This document shows, one piece after another, positions 11,869 through 23,060 of a stretch of 64,000 nucleotides of DNA. The notes under the pieces were generated by a model. The model was given only the letters and a program-made list of their open reading frames with translations. It made no database searches and had not been told where the DNA came from. The DNA comes from Manihot esculenta. Taxonomy: Eukaryota > Streptophyta > Magnoliopsida > Malpighiales > Euphorbiaceae. The DNA is taken from NCBI RefSeq assembly GCF_001659605.2, contig NC_035167.2, positions 6,573,734 through 6,637,733 of the forward strand, written 5' to 3'. The stretch's first letter is position 1. Every line of letters starts with the position of its first letter. The position numbers and the translations under genes are program-made.

Positions 11869-12090
11869 AAATGAGACAAGTAAATCATTCTCTAAGCCAT
11901 TATCATCCAAATGAAGAAAATCAAGGAATCTACAATCACCCAGCTCATTTTCACTAAAATAGAGATTTTGAATAAGCAACTGCAAGCTTGAAACATTTCC
12001 AAGGAAATGGGAAAGCTTTCTTAGGAATTTTGTTGTAGAAATATTTAGATAATTTAACGTTTTGAAAAAACCTAGAAATGCTGGAATTCC
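11869..12090 (-). pseudogene. Leucine-rich-repeat receptor-like protein relic
   Basis: The minus strand is open for 74 codons without a start. It reads GIPAFLGFFKTLNYLNISTT, then KFLRKLSHFLGNVSSLQLL, then GDCRFLDFLHLDDNGLENDL. The pattern IPxFLGxxxxLxYLNxS...LxxxLGNxSSLQ is the repeat of plant receptor-like proteins, which sense extracellular ligands at the plasma membrane. Only two to three repeats remain, there is no signal peptide, transmembrane segment or kinase, and the repeat consensus is eroded. It lies about 400 bp upstream of the NPF gene on the other strand. It is a fragment of a former gene or a moved exon piece. Confidence 0.65.
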
Positions 12091-12491
12091 AATTAGTGAG
12101 AAATCCCAATACCTGGAATTAGCAAAAACTACCCGAATTTAAATGGTCTAAATCTTGTTTTTGTTAACGTTAACGTTGGTTTATTCTGCTGAAAATATTC
12201 TATATATGCATAGTTTGGCATAAATGAATGTACCATATGAAAGGAAAATAAACCACTTTATAGAATTAACATCGACATTTAATACTGTTGTTATATTAAT
12301 TTAATAAAAATAATATTTTATTTCTATTTTTTTATTTATCAGTTGTCAATGGTTAGTACACAGCGATGGATCTTCCTTTTTACGTTCAATAAATCATAGA
12401 GCAATCGCTATGAAAAAATGTATCGCAAGTTCTTTTTTTCATTTTTTTTTCTTCCTTCCTTGGATTTTTCTTATTAAGCTAGAGTATAGAA

Positions 12492-14549
12492 ATGAAGAAG
12501 ATGGAAAAGCCTACAGCTCCAGAACAAATAGAAGTCATGACCACCCACCAACATTCTCTTACAAGACGAAAAGGTGGTCTCATTACTATACCTTTCATTT
12601 TAGGTACGTACAAAAAAAATTCTAAAAAAGGAAAAAAAGCAAGCTTTTAAAAATTACATACACTGCATACTTTCCTATATATGTTACTTTGTTGATTTTC
12701 ATTGCAAATGATGTTTGAATATTGTTTGTGTAATCAGCAAATGAATTTTTTGAGAGAGTGGCAAGCCATGGACTTCTCCCAAATATGGTGTTCTACTTAA
12801 TGAAAGAATATCACATGGGTGTAGCCCAAGCTACCACCACAATTTTCCTCTGGAATGCTGCTACAAATTTCACTCCCCTTTTGGGTGCTTTAATCTCCGA
12901 TTCATGCTTGGGTCGCTTTCTCACCATTGGTCTAGGATCCTCTTTCAGTCTCTTGGTAATTGTCTCCTTCAAATATAAATCTCATCTACTGTCTCTTAGA
13001 TGAGTTCTTCTGTGATGTTAATTAATCACATAAGTTTTGATACAGGGAATGACGCTCATGTGGTTAACAGCCATGGTTCCATATTTGAGACCTCCCCCTT
13101 GCGACCAAACGACCCAAACAATCTGTGAAACCCCAACTGCACTCCAAATGGCTGTGCTTGTCATTTCCATGGGCTTAATTTCCATTGGAGCTGGTGGCAT
13201 TCGGCCATGTTCCTTAGCATTTGGGGTTGATCAATTGGACAAAAGATCTAATTCCAAAAATAAGGGGGTATTGGAGAGCTACTTTGGATGCTACAATGCC
13301 TGTACAGTGATTGCTGTCCTCATGTCTATGACAGCAGTTGTTTATATTCAAGAACAACATGGTTGGAAAGTGGGTTTTGGGGTTCCTGTAATTCTTATGT
13401 TCTTGTCCATTTTCTTGTTCTTTGTTGCTTCTCCACTTTACTTCAAGCTGAAAGAACGCACAAATTTACTCGCCGGCTTTGCACAAGTTCTCATCGCTGC
13501 TTACAAGAATAGAAAAGTTCCATTCCCTCCAAGAGATTCAGATAACAAGTATTATCACAAGAAGAATTCAGAATTCATTGTACCAACTGAGAATCTAAGG
13601 TATTATTATATTACTAAAAGTAGTAACTAGAGAAACCAAAGTATTAATATTAATAAAAGCAATTATGATTTTTATTAGGTTCTTGAACAAGGCTTGCATC
13701 ATCAGAAACCCAGAACAAGATTTAGCTCCAGATGGATCAGCATCAAACCCATGGAATCTTTGCACAGTAGAGAGAGTAGAAGAACTCAAAGTTATCATCA
13801 GGGTTATTCCAATATGGTCTACGGGGATTATGATCTCGATAAATGTTAGCCAAGGCTCATTATTACAAGTGCTCCAAGCTAGCTCCATGGACAGACACCT
13901 AACCTCCAATTTCGAAATTCCAGCAGGCTCTTTTGCTATGTTCTTAGTCGTCTCTATAATAATGTGGATTTTTCTATACGATAGAGTAATCCTTCCCTTG
14001 GCATCAAAAATCAAGGGTGAGCCGGTGAGACTTGGTGTTAAATTAAGAATGGGAATCGGTCTATTCTTTTCTTGCATGTCTATGGTAGTTGCAGGAATTG
14101 TTGAGAATATTCAACAAAGTAAAGCAATCATGGAAGGTAATATAAACAACCCTCAAGCTGTGTTGGAGATGTCTGCACTCTGGCTCATACCACAATTTTG
14201 CTTGAATGGCTTAGCAGAAGCATTTAACTCTATAAGCCAATCAGAGTTCTTTCACTCAGAGTTCCCCAAGAACCTCTCAAGTATTGCTAGTGCTCTATCT
14301 GGACTAGGAATGGCAGTGGCAAACTTGTTGGCAATTGTTGTTCTAAGTACTGTCGATCAAATTACTACAGAAGGAGGCAAAGATGGATGGGTTCCTGATA
14401 ATATTAACAAGGGTCGTTATGACAAGTACTATGGACTTCTTGCAATTATGAGTTTTGTGAGTCTGCTATATTTTGTGTTATGCAGTTGGGCATATGATCA
14501 TTCCAAGGATCAACTGTCAGAGGTTGGGGATGATGACCATAAAGAATAA
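12492..14549 (+). CDS. NPF1: NRT1/PTR family (NPF) proton-coupled transporter, NPF1-type, four exons
   Basis: Predicted exons are 12492-12603, 12738-12955, 13046-13599 and 13679-14549, all with GT-AG introns (134, 90 and 79 bp). Joined they give 584 residues, the normal length for this family. A start three codons later (12501, MEKPTAPEQ) is also possible. Landmarks: the ExxER proton-coupling motif at residues 40-44 (EFFER), family signature GAGGIRPCSLAFGVDQ at 158-173, a long charged loop about 235-300 between the two six-helix halves, and hydrophobic segments along both halves. The sequence pattern (SHGLLPNMVFYLMKEYHM, GWKVGFGVPV) is that of NPF1, close to the Arabidopsis NRT1.11/NRT1.12 group, which move nitrate in phloem; substrates vary in the family, so nitrate is inferred. 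The usual FFxWYY stretch is YFGCYN here. No stop or frameshift breaks the model. A polyadenylation signal AATAAA lies at 14574-14579. Confidence 0.9.
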
Positions 14550-14573
14550 GAAATGTATATTCTAGGTAATACG

Positions 14574-14579
14574 AATAAA
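14574..14579 (+). terminator. Polyadenylation signal of the NPF gene
   Basis: AATAAA 25 bp after the stop codon, in AT-rich sequence. A plausible near-upstream element for 3' end formation. Confidence 0.5.
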
Positions 14580-15330
14580 GATGAAGGTAAAGTTGTGGAG
14601 GAGAAGAGTTATCAAGAGTTTAAAAGAATTATTAAATCCCATTCCATATAAGATAAAAATATTAAAAAAAATTATTAAATCTATTTATATATATACATAT
14701 TTTATTTTCATTAATTTGTCATTTTGTATAAAATATCGTACATGAAATTATCGTTGCACAATATATTTATCATATGTCCCGACTTTTGATTACAAAGGTG
14801 ATGAAAACTGATAGGAATAAGTAAAAAAATATTAACTATTTTTTTAAACCGTAGTCTTTTTAATTAAATTTATATTCTTTAATGTATTCATGCATATATA
14901 TATTTAGAATTTTTTTATTTAAATTTTTAATTAAAAAATTGATGTTACATGATATTCGCTCCAAATCAGTTCACTGTTAGATAGAATCTCATGACAAGGA
15001 TTTGATAAACTTATACGTGATCCTATCCATAGAAAAGAAAATTTGGGTGTTTCAAGATAGATCGGCCTGAGGACGGACGGACTCGCCCTCTCAACTTTAG
15101 GGTGAGTCTCCTTAAGGAATGTACCATTAAATAACTATAATTCAATAGATTTCCTTTATACATTCGATTACGAGATTTCCGACCAATTAGCCAGTAAAAA
15201 TATCTTAACAACGATCCGACCACATTATCACCGAATTATCAGAAAATACTATATTTGTCTTCATTTTTTTATGGTATAAAAAGAAGATGATCATATAGAT
15301 AAATGTATACTATTCTCGAATACAAATACA
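14580..15330. other. Intergenic stretch, no gene seen
   Basis: AT-rich. A short less AT-rich part (about 14985-15240) has no recognisable protein on either strand. Confidence 0.4.
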
Positions 15331-15339
15331 CTCCAGTTC

Positions 15340-16440
15340 TATATTTAGCTCCTTCTCCAAATTATTGACTTGAGCGTTAGAGTGGCTGTCGTGGGCACCC
15401 ACCACCTCACATTCTCTATCTTGCAGAATTAGCCAATCACAATGCAGCTCTATTTTGGCCACATTATCCTTTTAGTTTCAGCAACATCATTTGGTTCTGT
15501 TGCCAGGAGATCCGTTGAATTCTCTTTGTTTATTATAATAAAACCGGTTTCTTATCCCTTTTCTTTTAAAAAGAAATCTCTTTTTTATTTTTAAAAATTG
15601 TCAATAATTCACGAGCTACTACTAATGTTTCTACCGATGAGGATGCTATCATTTCTTCCACTCCTAGCAGTGAATAAGACACACCCCTATGGTTAATAAA
15701 GCATATCTCAACAATTTGAGTATTGAGCAAATACTCTAGTACATTAGAAGATTATAGAATATTTTCAAGCAATACAAAGCTCGGGAAGCGCATCACTCAT
15801 AGCTCCCAGGAGGAGGGAGGAAGTTTCCATAGAGACCTCAAGTACTCGGACAAAGGCAATCCAAACTCAGTCCAAAGGGAAGGACAAGTCCGAGAAAGAG
15901 GAGCCATTAGATGATATTCCCAAGGACACTGACTGGAAGATGGTATGGGTTGCCCAAAAGTTATAGGAAGGATGGGAATAGGACAAAAGGACGCGTCAGA
16001 AGCAAGGCCAAAAGCCAAAGAAGTAAGGGTATAAAAGAGACCACATAAGTTTCCTGGTCTCTCGAGGAAGGAATTTCTGAGGTAAGTATAAGAAATATAC
16101 CCTATTGAATAACTCACGAAAATAGATTCTAATGTGGATTAGAAAAAATGATAAGAAAATCAGGTGGCCTCTCAAACTCAACCCTAAGAAAGTCGAAAAA
16201 CGAGATAGGACCAGATACTGCCATTTTTATGAAGACCACAGACATATAATGGAGGAGTGCTGGCAATTGAAAGATGAGATTAAAAGGTTAGTAAGGAACA
16301 ACACACTTTAGAAGTTCACTAGAAAAAATAGAAAAGACAGAAGGTTCGAGCTCGATGTAACAATTTTTGAAACCACCTTAATAGTGAACCAGTGGAGGGT
16401 TATTCATGTGATTGTAAAGGGTTGAGTGTTAATAGGGTGA
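15340..16440 (+). mobile_element. Ty3/gypsy Tat-like remnant (LTR end and gag fragment)
   Basis: TTGACTTGAGCGTTAGAGTGG followed by GGGCACCCACCACCT (about 15366-15410) is the kind of sequence seen at the ends of plant Tat-lineage LTRs. About 800 bp downstream a gag piece is readable around 16164-16310: RWPLKLNPKKVEKRDRTRYC then HFYEDHRHIMEECWQLKDEI, ending in a stop. The YCxFxxxHxHxxEEC core matches the Tat-lineage gag finger (usual form YCRFHxxHGHxTEEC). Several stops and no pol make it dead. The ends could not be fixed. Confidence 0.65.
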
Positions 16441-17294
16441 CAATAAGGAGAATATCACATATGTCCACCTCCTGAGTCAAAATCCGAGTTTTGAAATCAG
16501 TAAAGTCAGACAACCAAGTCACTTTTGCCCTTTGAACCTCAAATGTGAAGTATTTGTACCTTTGAACCTTTGTCCCTATTGCCCTAGGGGTAGACTTAAA
16601 AAATCAAATTGTTTTTTATAAAAACACGGGTTAAAGCCTACCTTTTAAATCAACAATGGAGCATACATCTAAAATGCGAGTCTATTCTATATTCTTTATT
16701 GTTTCTCTTCTTTTGTAACTGAATGGTGAAAATATGTGATAAATTCTTTATTGTTTTCCTTCTTTTCTTATTGAACGGTGAAAATATGTGATAAATGTCA
16801 AAAATATGAGATAACCTTAAATTACACGAGACAATTCTATATTTTCTTATATTTCTTTTAAACACTTCTTTTTTCTTTTCATATTAATATCATTGAAATA
16901 AGGGGTAAAATACCAAAACATGAAGACATTAGTTATATGCATCTATCTTATGTTTTTCTCTATTTCTCGCTCAAAAGTGCTATGAAATTGTACAAGTTTT
17001 TTTATGATAGTGTCTAGTTCATGTGTAATCGATTTTAACTTATGAAAAAATAAAATTAAAGAAAAAAACTAATTAAAAACTTGAAATTGAAATTCCACAC
17101 TATCAAACCAAAAACATTTAATACATAAAAGAAATTTTATAAAATTAAATGGATGCAGTTATAAAAATATATGATTAATTAAAGCAAATCATCACCATAT
17201 CATTAATAGCACAACTGGGAATACTAAAAATAATTGTCACTTTTTAATAATAAAGAATTGAACATCTGATATATAAATATATAAATGAAAAATT
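16441..17294. other. Intergenic stretch with a short imperfect repeat
   Basis: Around 16690-16800 the phrase TTCTTTATTGTTT...GGTGAAAATATGTGATAAAT occurs twice, about 60 bp apart. No gene was seen. Confidence 0.4.
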
Positions 17295-17680
17295 ACTATT
17301 TAGTCTATAGAAAAATTTATTAATTAATTTTTTAATTTTAAAAAATATATTAAAATATTTCTAATATTTTAAAAAATATATTAATTATTTTCTATGTTAA
17401 TTTTCGCCGTTTAGTATGGTAAGAAAGTCCATTTCAAAAAAAATATATAGTAAAAAATTTAAAATATTTTCAATACAAGAGAAATTAATTAATAAATTTT
17501 TTATAAAATTAAGAGGTTAACTATAAAGATTAAATAATAAACATTTAACTGTTAAAACTAATGAAACTATGGATTATTAATAAATTTTTAAAATTTTAAC
17601 TATATTTTAATATATTTTTTAAAATTAAAAAATTAATTAATATATTTTTCTATAACATAAAGACTGAATACTAAATTTTT
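17295..17680. mobile_element. AT-rich MITE, family A, copy 1
   Basis: The left part reads ATTTAGTCTATAGAAAAAT, then TTATTAATTAATTTTTTAAT. The right part on the minus strand repeats the same phrases in order, so the element is an inverted-repeat unit of about 390 bp. It has no coding capacity. Related copies lie at 18105-18495 and 32900-34757. Confidence 0.6.
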
Positions 17681-18104
17681 TTTCATAAATCACATGCCGT
17701 GTATAATAGACTTTCGGTCCAAATCCGAACATGTCTTATTTTTCAAGTGCGTTTTCTTGGGGATTTAGTTTTTCTTTAGCAAATAATTATTTGGCCGACT
17801 TACTTTAAAATGAAGTAATGCCATGATACCAGCAAGAGAGGGAGGGTGATGCTTGCATTAGGGAGTTCATGCAATGAACATTGAGATTTCTATGAGTTAC
17901 TATTCAATTCCTCCTTCTTTCTTCATTATCAACCTTTATTTTATGCGTTTCTTTGCATATAAAAAAATTAAAGCTATTGACTTGCATTTTTCTTTATTAT
18001 TATTATTATTATTATTATACTTTGATTCGCTTTCATTATTTTAGAGACACAATTGCAAGCCCAATTTTATATGAAAATGAGTTTAGCTAATTATAAGATT
18101 GAAA

Positions 18105-18495
18105 AATTATTATTTAATTTTTATGGTATGCAGAAATTTACTAAATTGATTTTTCGATTTTAAAAAATATATTAAAACGTTTAAAATATTTTAAAAAGTA
18201 GTAATTTAGTCCTTCCATTAGTTTTATCTTTTAAATATTTCAAAAAAATTTAAAATACTTTTAATACAGAATGACTAATTATTAAATTTTTTAAAAAAAT
18301 TTAAGAAACCAACTAATAAATTTTTTAAAATCATAAATACTAAAATAGTAAAATATTTAATAACAAAATTAAGAGAGACTAACTAATAAATTTTTTAAAA
18401 TATAAATAACGTTTTTATGTATTTTTTAAAATTGAATAATTAGTTAATGAATTTCTTTATATTATAGAGACTAAATAATAAATTTTTTATAAGAT
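18105..18495. mobile_element. AT-rich MITE, family A, copy 2
   Basis: Same inverted phrases as copy 1 (TATTTAATTTTTATGG at the left, AGACTAAATAATAAA at the right). The centre carries AATTTAGTCCTTCCATTAG. It lies 425 bp from copy 1, with moderate divergence between them. Confidence 0.6.
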
Positions 18496-18540
18496 TAAAT
18501 ATTATATTTAAGTTTATGTATTCATTCTCACACTTATATT

Positions 18541-18985
18541 TATGGGTGAGCAGTATTCGGTTCAAATCAAAAAAATCGATCGAACCGAACCGATTTGAAA
18601 AATTGATTCGATTTTTTATACATTTCGGTTCGGTTCGGTTTTTAATTTCAAAAATTTCGATTATTTCGATTCGGTTCGATTTTGATCAGAAAAAACCGAA
18701 AAAATTGAACCGAACCGATTAGTGATAATAATATATTTTTTTAATAATATAGAGAAATTAAATCATATTAAGATTAAAATATTTTAATTAAATTTTAAAA
18801 TATTAAAAATAAAGTGTAAAAATAAAAAAATTATTAAAAATCGAAACCGATCAAATCGAATCGAACCGAATCAGACCGGTTTGATTCAATTCGATTCGGT
18901 TTCTGATCAAAATCGATTCGGTTCGGTTTTCAATTTATTCAGTTCGATTTGATTTTAAATCGAACCGACCGAATGCTCACCCTAC
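18541..18985. mobile_element. hAT-like MITE, copy 1 (445 bp)
   Basis: The left end is TATGGGTGAGCAGTATTCGG; the right end on the minus strand is GTAGGGTGAGCATTCGG. The flanks CTTATATT (18533-18540) and GTTATATT (18986-18993) match at 7 of 8 bases, fitting the 8-bp duplication of hAT transposases. The inside is filled with TCGGTTCGGTT-type repeats on both arms and an AT-rich centre. There is no coding capacity. This is the best preserved of three copies. Confidence 0.75.
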
Positions 18986-18993
18986 GTTATATT

Positions 18994-21199
18994 TATGTTT
19001 CATAAATTTTGTTATAAATATATAATGATTATTAAATTTATTTTTAATTATGATTAAAATTGTATTAAGCTTACTTTTACCTTGGACTTTGGAACAAATC
19101 ATAGATAAAGAAAATATTTTAAATAAATTTTTATAAAATTATATATGAAATTTACTTTTATTCTAAAAGTGAGAAATGATAAAAGAGAAATTAATTTAAA
19201 TTGAATTTGTGCAAATTTTTATATTTGAAGTATGGGTTAGTATTAAATTTCGATGGAGTCTTGACTTGGAGATTCCCCAAACGTTGCGATGCATTCATAT
19301 TGGAATGTGCACAGTCGTGGTCGGCTGCTTCTATTAATATTTCTGAATAAATATTTGTGAATGTCTTATATGCGGCACATGCTTCTTAAATGCTTATTTT
19401 TGGACTGAAATATGTATTTTTTTTAAAACAAATAAAACTACTTATTATATTAATATATTTAAATTTTTTTGAAAAAAAAAATTGATAGAAAAATATGGAG
19501 TAAGATTTAATTTAATAATTTTAAAATTATATATATATATCTATTAAGTTTTGTATAAATCAGAGGTAATTCTGTACAGACATGGAAAATAATACAGAGC
19601 TCCGCTTAGTATGCGGTATAACAGCTTTTCCTTCTTACTCGATGTGAAATTTAAAATTTTACTGAAAAACATCTGATAAAAAATTCTAATGTTACGTTAA
19701 ATTTAGACTAGACTTAATTCACTCTAAAAAGCTAATTCAGAAAAAATATCTATACCCCATATAAAAAAAGCATATTATCTCGTTTTACCATCAAAATGGG
19801 ATTCAATAATTATAATAATTTTATATAAATTTTAATAAAAATATTTTATTTAACTGCTATTAAAATCATTCTGTATGAGGGCAAAGTCAACAGGGTGTGA
19901 TTGAGATATCCTTAATAATCAAACTTAGATTTCCACAAAATGATGGTCACATATTGAAAATTTAACCACTGATTTTGAAATTAATGGTTAAAATTATGTA
20001 AATATAATATGTTATTGTAAGGAATGATCTCAAAATTAAAAAGTGAGATGTTAAATATAAATAATTATAAAATGAAATTAATTTATTTGAAATATAATTA
20101 ATATTATTATAAAATAACACTATTAAAAAAATTAGTATCAGAGGAATTAAAATCTTTCAATTAGAGTAAAAAATAATAATGACAATAAAAAATTTACATA
20201 TTTAAAAAGTTCACAGAAATTTGTTTTTACTTTTAAAAATTACAAATAACTATAATAATTAAAAGCATATAAAACTCTCGTAAGAATAAATTATTCCTAT
20301 TCAAAATCGACATGAAATTCAACAGGATTTAAATATTATTTTTTGAGTTCTTGAAAATTGAATTTCTCCTATTAATGTTCAATTTTTTTAGCATGAAATT
20401 GCCGAAGAAGGCTTTGGATTCCATCTATCTTCTTTTTCTAATTTTGAATGATAGTGAGTGTATAAGAAAACCAGACTTTAAAGAACTATATGCTTAATGT
20501 TTATATGGTGAATATTATAGTATATTTTTCCCTCCCTATAAAATTTAGTTTAGTTTTATTTTCTTTTCCATTTATAGTAATTTATTTAGTAGCTTATTAA
20601 TATTAAAAAAAAAATCATTTCAATAATAATTTAGTTACATAAGTTTCTTAATCTTTAATGAAGCAGTGTAAATAGAGAATATACTAGAAACTATACTGTC
20701 TTTTGTGTTTCTTTTTTTTTTTTAATTTCTTTTAAAATGTTTTTTTAAGTTAATAAAAAATTGATTTAAAAATAAATATATTCAATTTGAAAGAAAAGTT
20801 AAATTTTCTCTCTCCATATAACAATGCAGCTTAGATGAGCAATTTGAAATGAACATTGAGTATTTTTCGAATTGATATTATGTATGCTACTTCGTTTTTA
20901 ATGCATTTAATAAAATTTTTTTAAAACTTTAATTTTTAATATAAAATTCCTTAATTTTGATTTTGTGAACATTAAAATTCTTAATTATTTTTTATTATTT
21001 GATACGAACCAACAAATACAATCACATAGGAGTTAAGAAAATAAGAATCCATTAGTGCTTTATAGTAAACTAGTGACAAGAAGCAAAACTAAAAAATTTG
21101 AAATAGCTATGAATTTATATATTTAAGAACAAAGTAATACAAGAATTAATTGAGCTTACCATTGGATTTGTCTTGTTGAGTATGAAGACATACCTCTTA
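18994..21199. other. AT-rich intergenic stretch, no gene seen
   Basis: Low-complexity A/T sequence on both strands. A less AT-rich patch (about 19240-19400) carries no recognisable coding potential. Confidence 0.5.
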
Positions 21200-22400
21200 A
21201 GATGTGTAATGGAGATGGCACTACCTAATTTATTCAGCCTTATTATGATGGGCTTGTTATCTTTTTATTATTTAAATACTTGCTTTATTTTAATTTTGTT
21301 TGGACTTGTATTCTGATCACAATCTATCTTCTAAATTTTAGAGTGTTGGACCATATTTTGAGCTTATGTTTTTATGTGTTATTTTAGTGTGTGATTGAAC
21401 TGGACCCTTGTGTGTGGTTTGGCTAATCCTAAGAAGAGTATTTTAAAGTTTTATTTTTTTTCTCCCCTTGCTATATAAGGATAAGTAACGCTGGTAAGAA
21501 GAAACTTTTAAATCAAAATTTTCAGATTTTTTCTTCATACTTTTGGCGTGTATTGCTTTGAGTGAGAATAATGATTTACTTTCATCATTTGCATCAAAAA
21601 TCTTGACTAACTTATAAGTATTCATTGTGGCATTTGTCGAATTCTCATCTAAATCCTTATATTATTGGTTTTCAGCTTATCTAAGTGTGGAGTGTCATAG
21701 AAGGTTATCAAATCTTTAGATTCTATATTTAATTGTACGTGTGAGTTTGAGATTTGTGCTATATGGTTCCACATTAGTTGGTATCAGAGCATAGATAAAT
21801 TCCTATTTATTTATTTTTACCTGTTTCATAAGTTTTATTTTTATTTTTGTTTAGTTTTAGTTTTAGTTTTATGTCGATATTTCAATTTGCAAAAAAAAAA
21901 ATTATTTCAATTGGGTGAAATTTAAAAAAAAAAAGAGAGTGAAGAAAAAATCATTTCAATTGTTTGATTTCTTTTTTTTTTTTTTTTAAAGGAAAGATAT
22001 CAAAGTTTAGTATTTGATTCATGAAATTTGATATTGAATTCAAACATTTCATGAAAATCATGGAGAAAGCCATTCAAGTAGGTGATTCTGAATTTAGATA
22101 TTGTCGTATGGAAGAAATTTAAGAAATTGAGATTCCAATTGACTTTGATATTCTTGCACAAGATAATGTGTATGGAGATGATACATATCGATCATTTTCT
22201 TGTTATTATGGTTGAAGATTCCATGACGAATCTTTTTGAGAAAGGAAAAAGTGATACAAATAAGGGAATGACATCATTCTTCAACAACAAGTTGTGGATT
22301 AAAGTATTCACATTTTTTAAAGATTTAATATAGAAAACTTCAAATCATTACAAGTCAAATTACTATCGCTTAATTCAAGACTTACAAGATGAGAACTATA
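21200..22400 (+). mobile_element. LTR retrotransposon remnant: LTR end, Met-tRNA primer site, decayed internal start
   Basis: An LTR-like stretch (about 21200-21770, with a TATATAAGG box near 21473-21481) is followed by TGGTATCAGAGC at 21779-21790, the primer site matching plant initiator-Met tRNA. Downstream a broken frame starts around 22030 (FMKIMEKAIQVGDSEFRY), but no family could be assigned. LTR borders are not defined. Confidence 0.5.
21779..21790 (+). other. Primer-binding site (initiator Met tRNA)
   Basis: TGGTATCAGAGC, 12 of 12 bases complementary to the 3' end of plant initiator-Met tRNA. Confidence 0.65.
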
Positions 22401-22639
22401 TTTGGGAAGTATAGGAGAATAAGAAAATAAGCAACACACTCTTCAGCACATGTAGACAATGCATGTATGGCTGAATTGCAGGCCAATTTTGTTATTTTGT
22501 GGGATTTATTTAAATTAATTTGACATAAATTAGAAATCAAATTTGTACAGTATATTTAGAAAAGAGATTTCTCCAATACAATTTAGAAAAAAGATATTTA
22601 ATATAGTCTAATTTTGACTATTTGACTAGATACTCTCCC

Positions 22640-23040
22640 TATAAAATACTTTTAAAGTGGCAGCCCACGATAAACAACGAAGAAAGATGATAGTAAAATA
22701 GTATTTTGATTTTTCTCTATTATTTAGTAATTTATCGAGATTCAATTTTGTAGCGTAATAATATAGATTTCCTCTATTCTTAATTAACTTATCAATAATT
22801 TTTTTATAGTATTTTCAAGCTAAAATCGCTTAATTATCTATATTTCTAATTACATTAGCTGATTAAGTGTGTAGCAGATCAATCTTTATTCCATAATATT
22901 CATTTCTAATCACATTAATTGGTTAAGGGCGTAGTAGAATAATTTTTGAAAGTTATTTTTATTTTATTCGTTATCAAGTTGTGTGATGAAATTTTTTATC
23001 TTGAATTAATTTTAAGTTTCTAAGTTCCGCACCGTGAAAG
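22640..23040 (+). mobile_element. Degraded LTR fragment, related to the one at 35.5-35.9 kb
   Basis: The stretch TCATTTCTAATCACATTAAT, then GGCGTAGTAGAA, then GTTGTGTGATGAAATT is matched in order around 35750-35850. Both appear to be right-hand parts of LTRs of one old family. No intact end is visible here. Confidence 0.45.
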
Positions 23041-23060
23041 TTAACTCGCTAGTGTAGCTT

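Noticed and set aside
22082..22333. Open frame of 83 codons downstream of a primer site
   Set aside because: The composition is AT-driven and another frame looks slightly more gag-like, with stops; no product can be supported.
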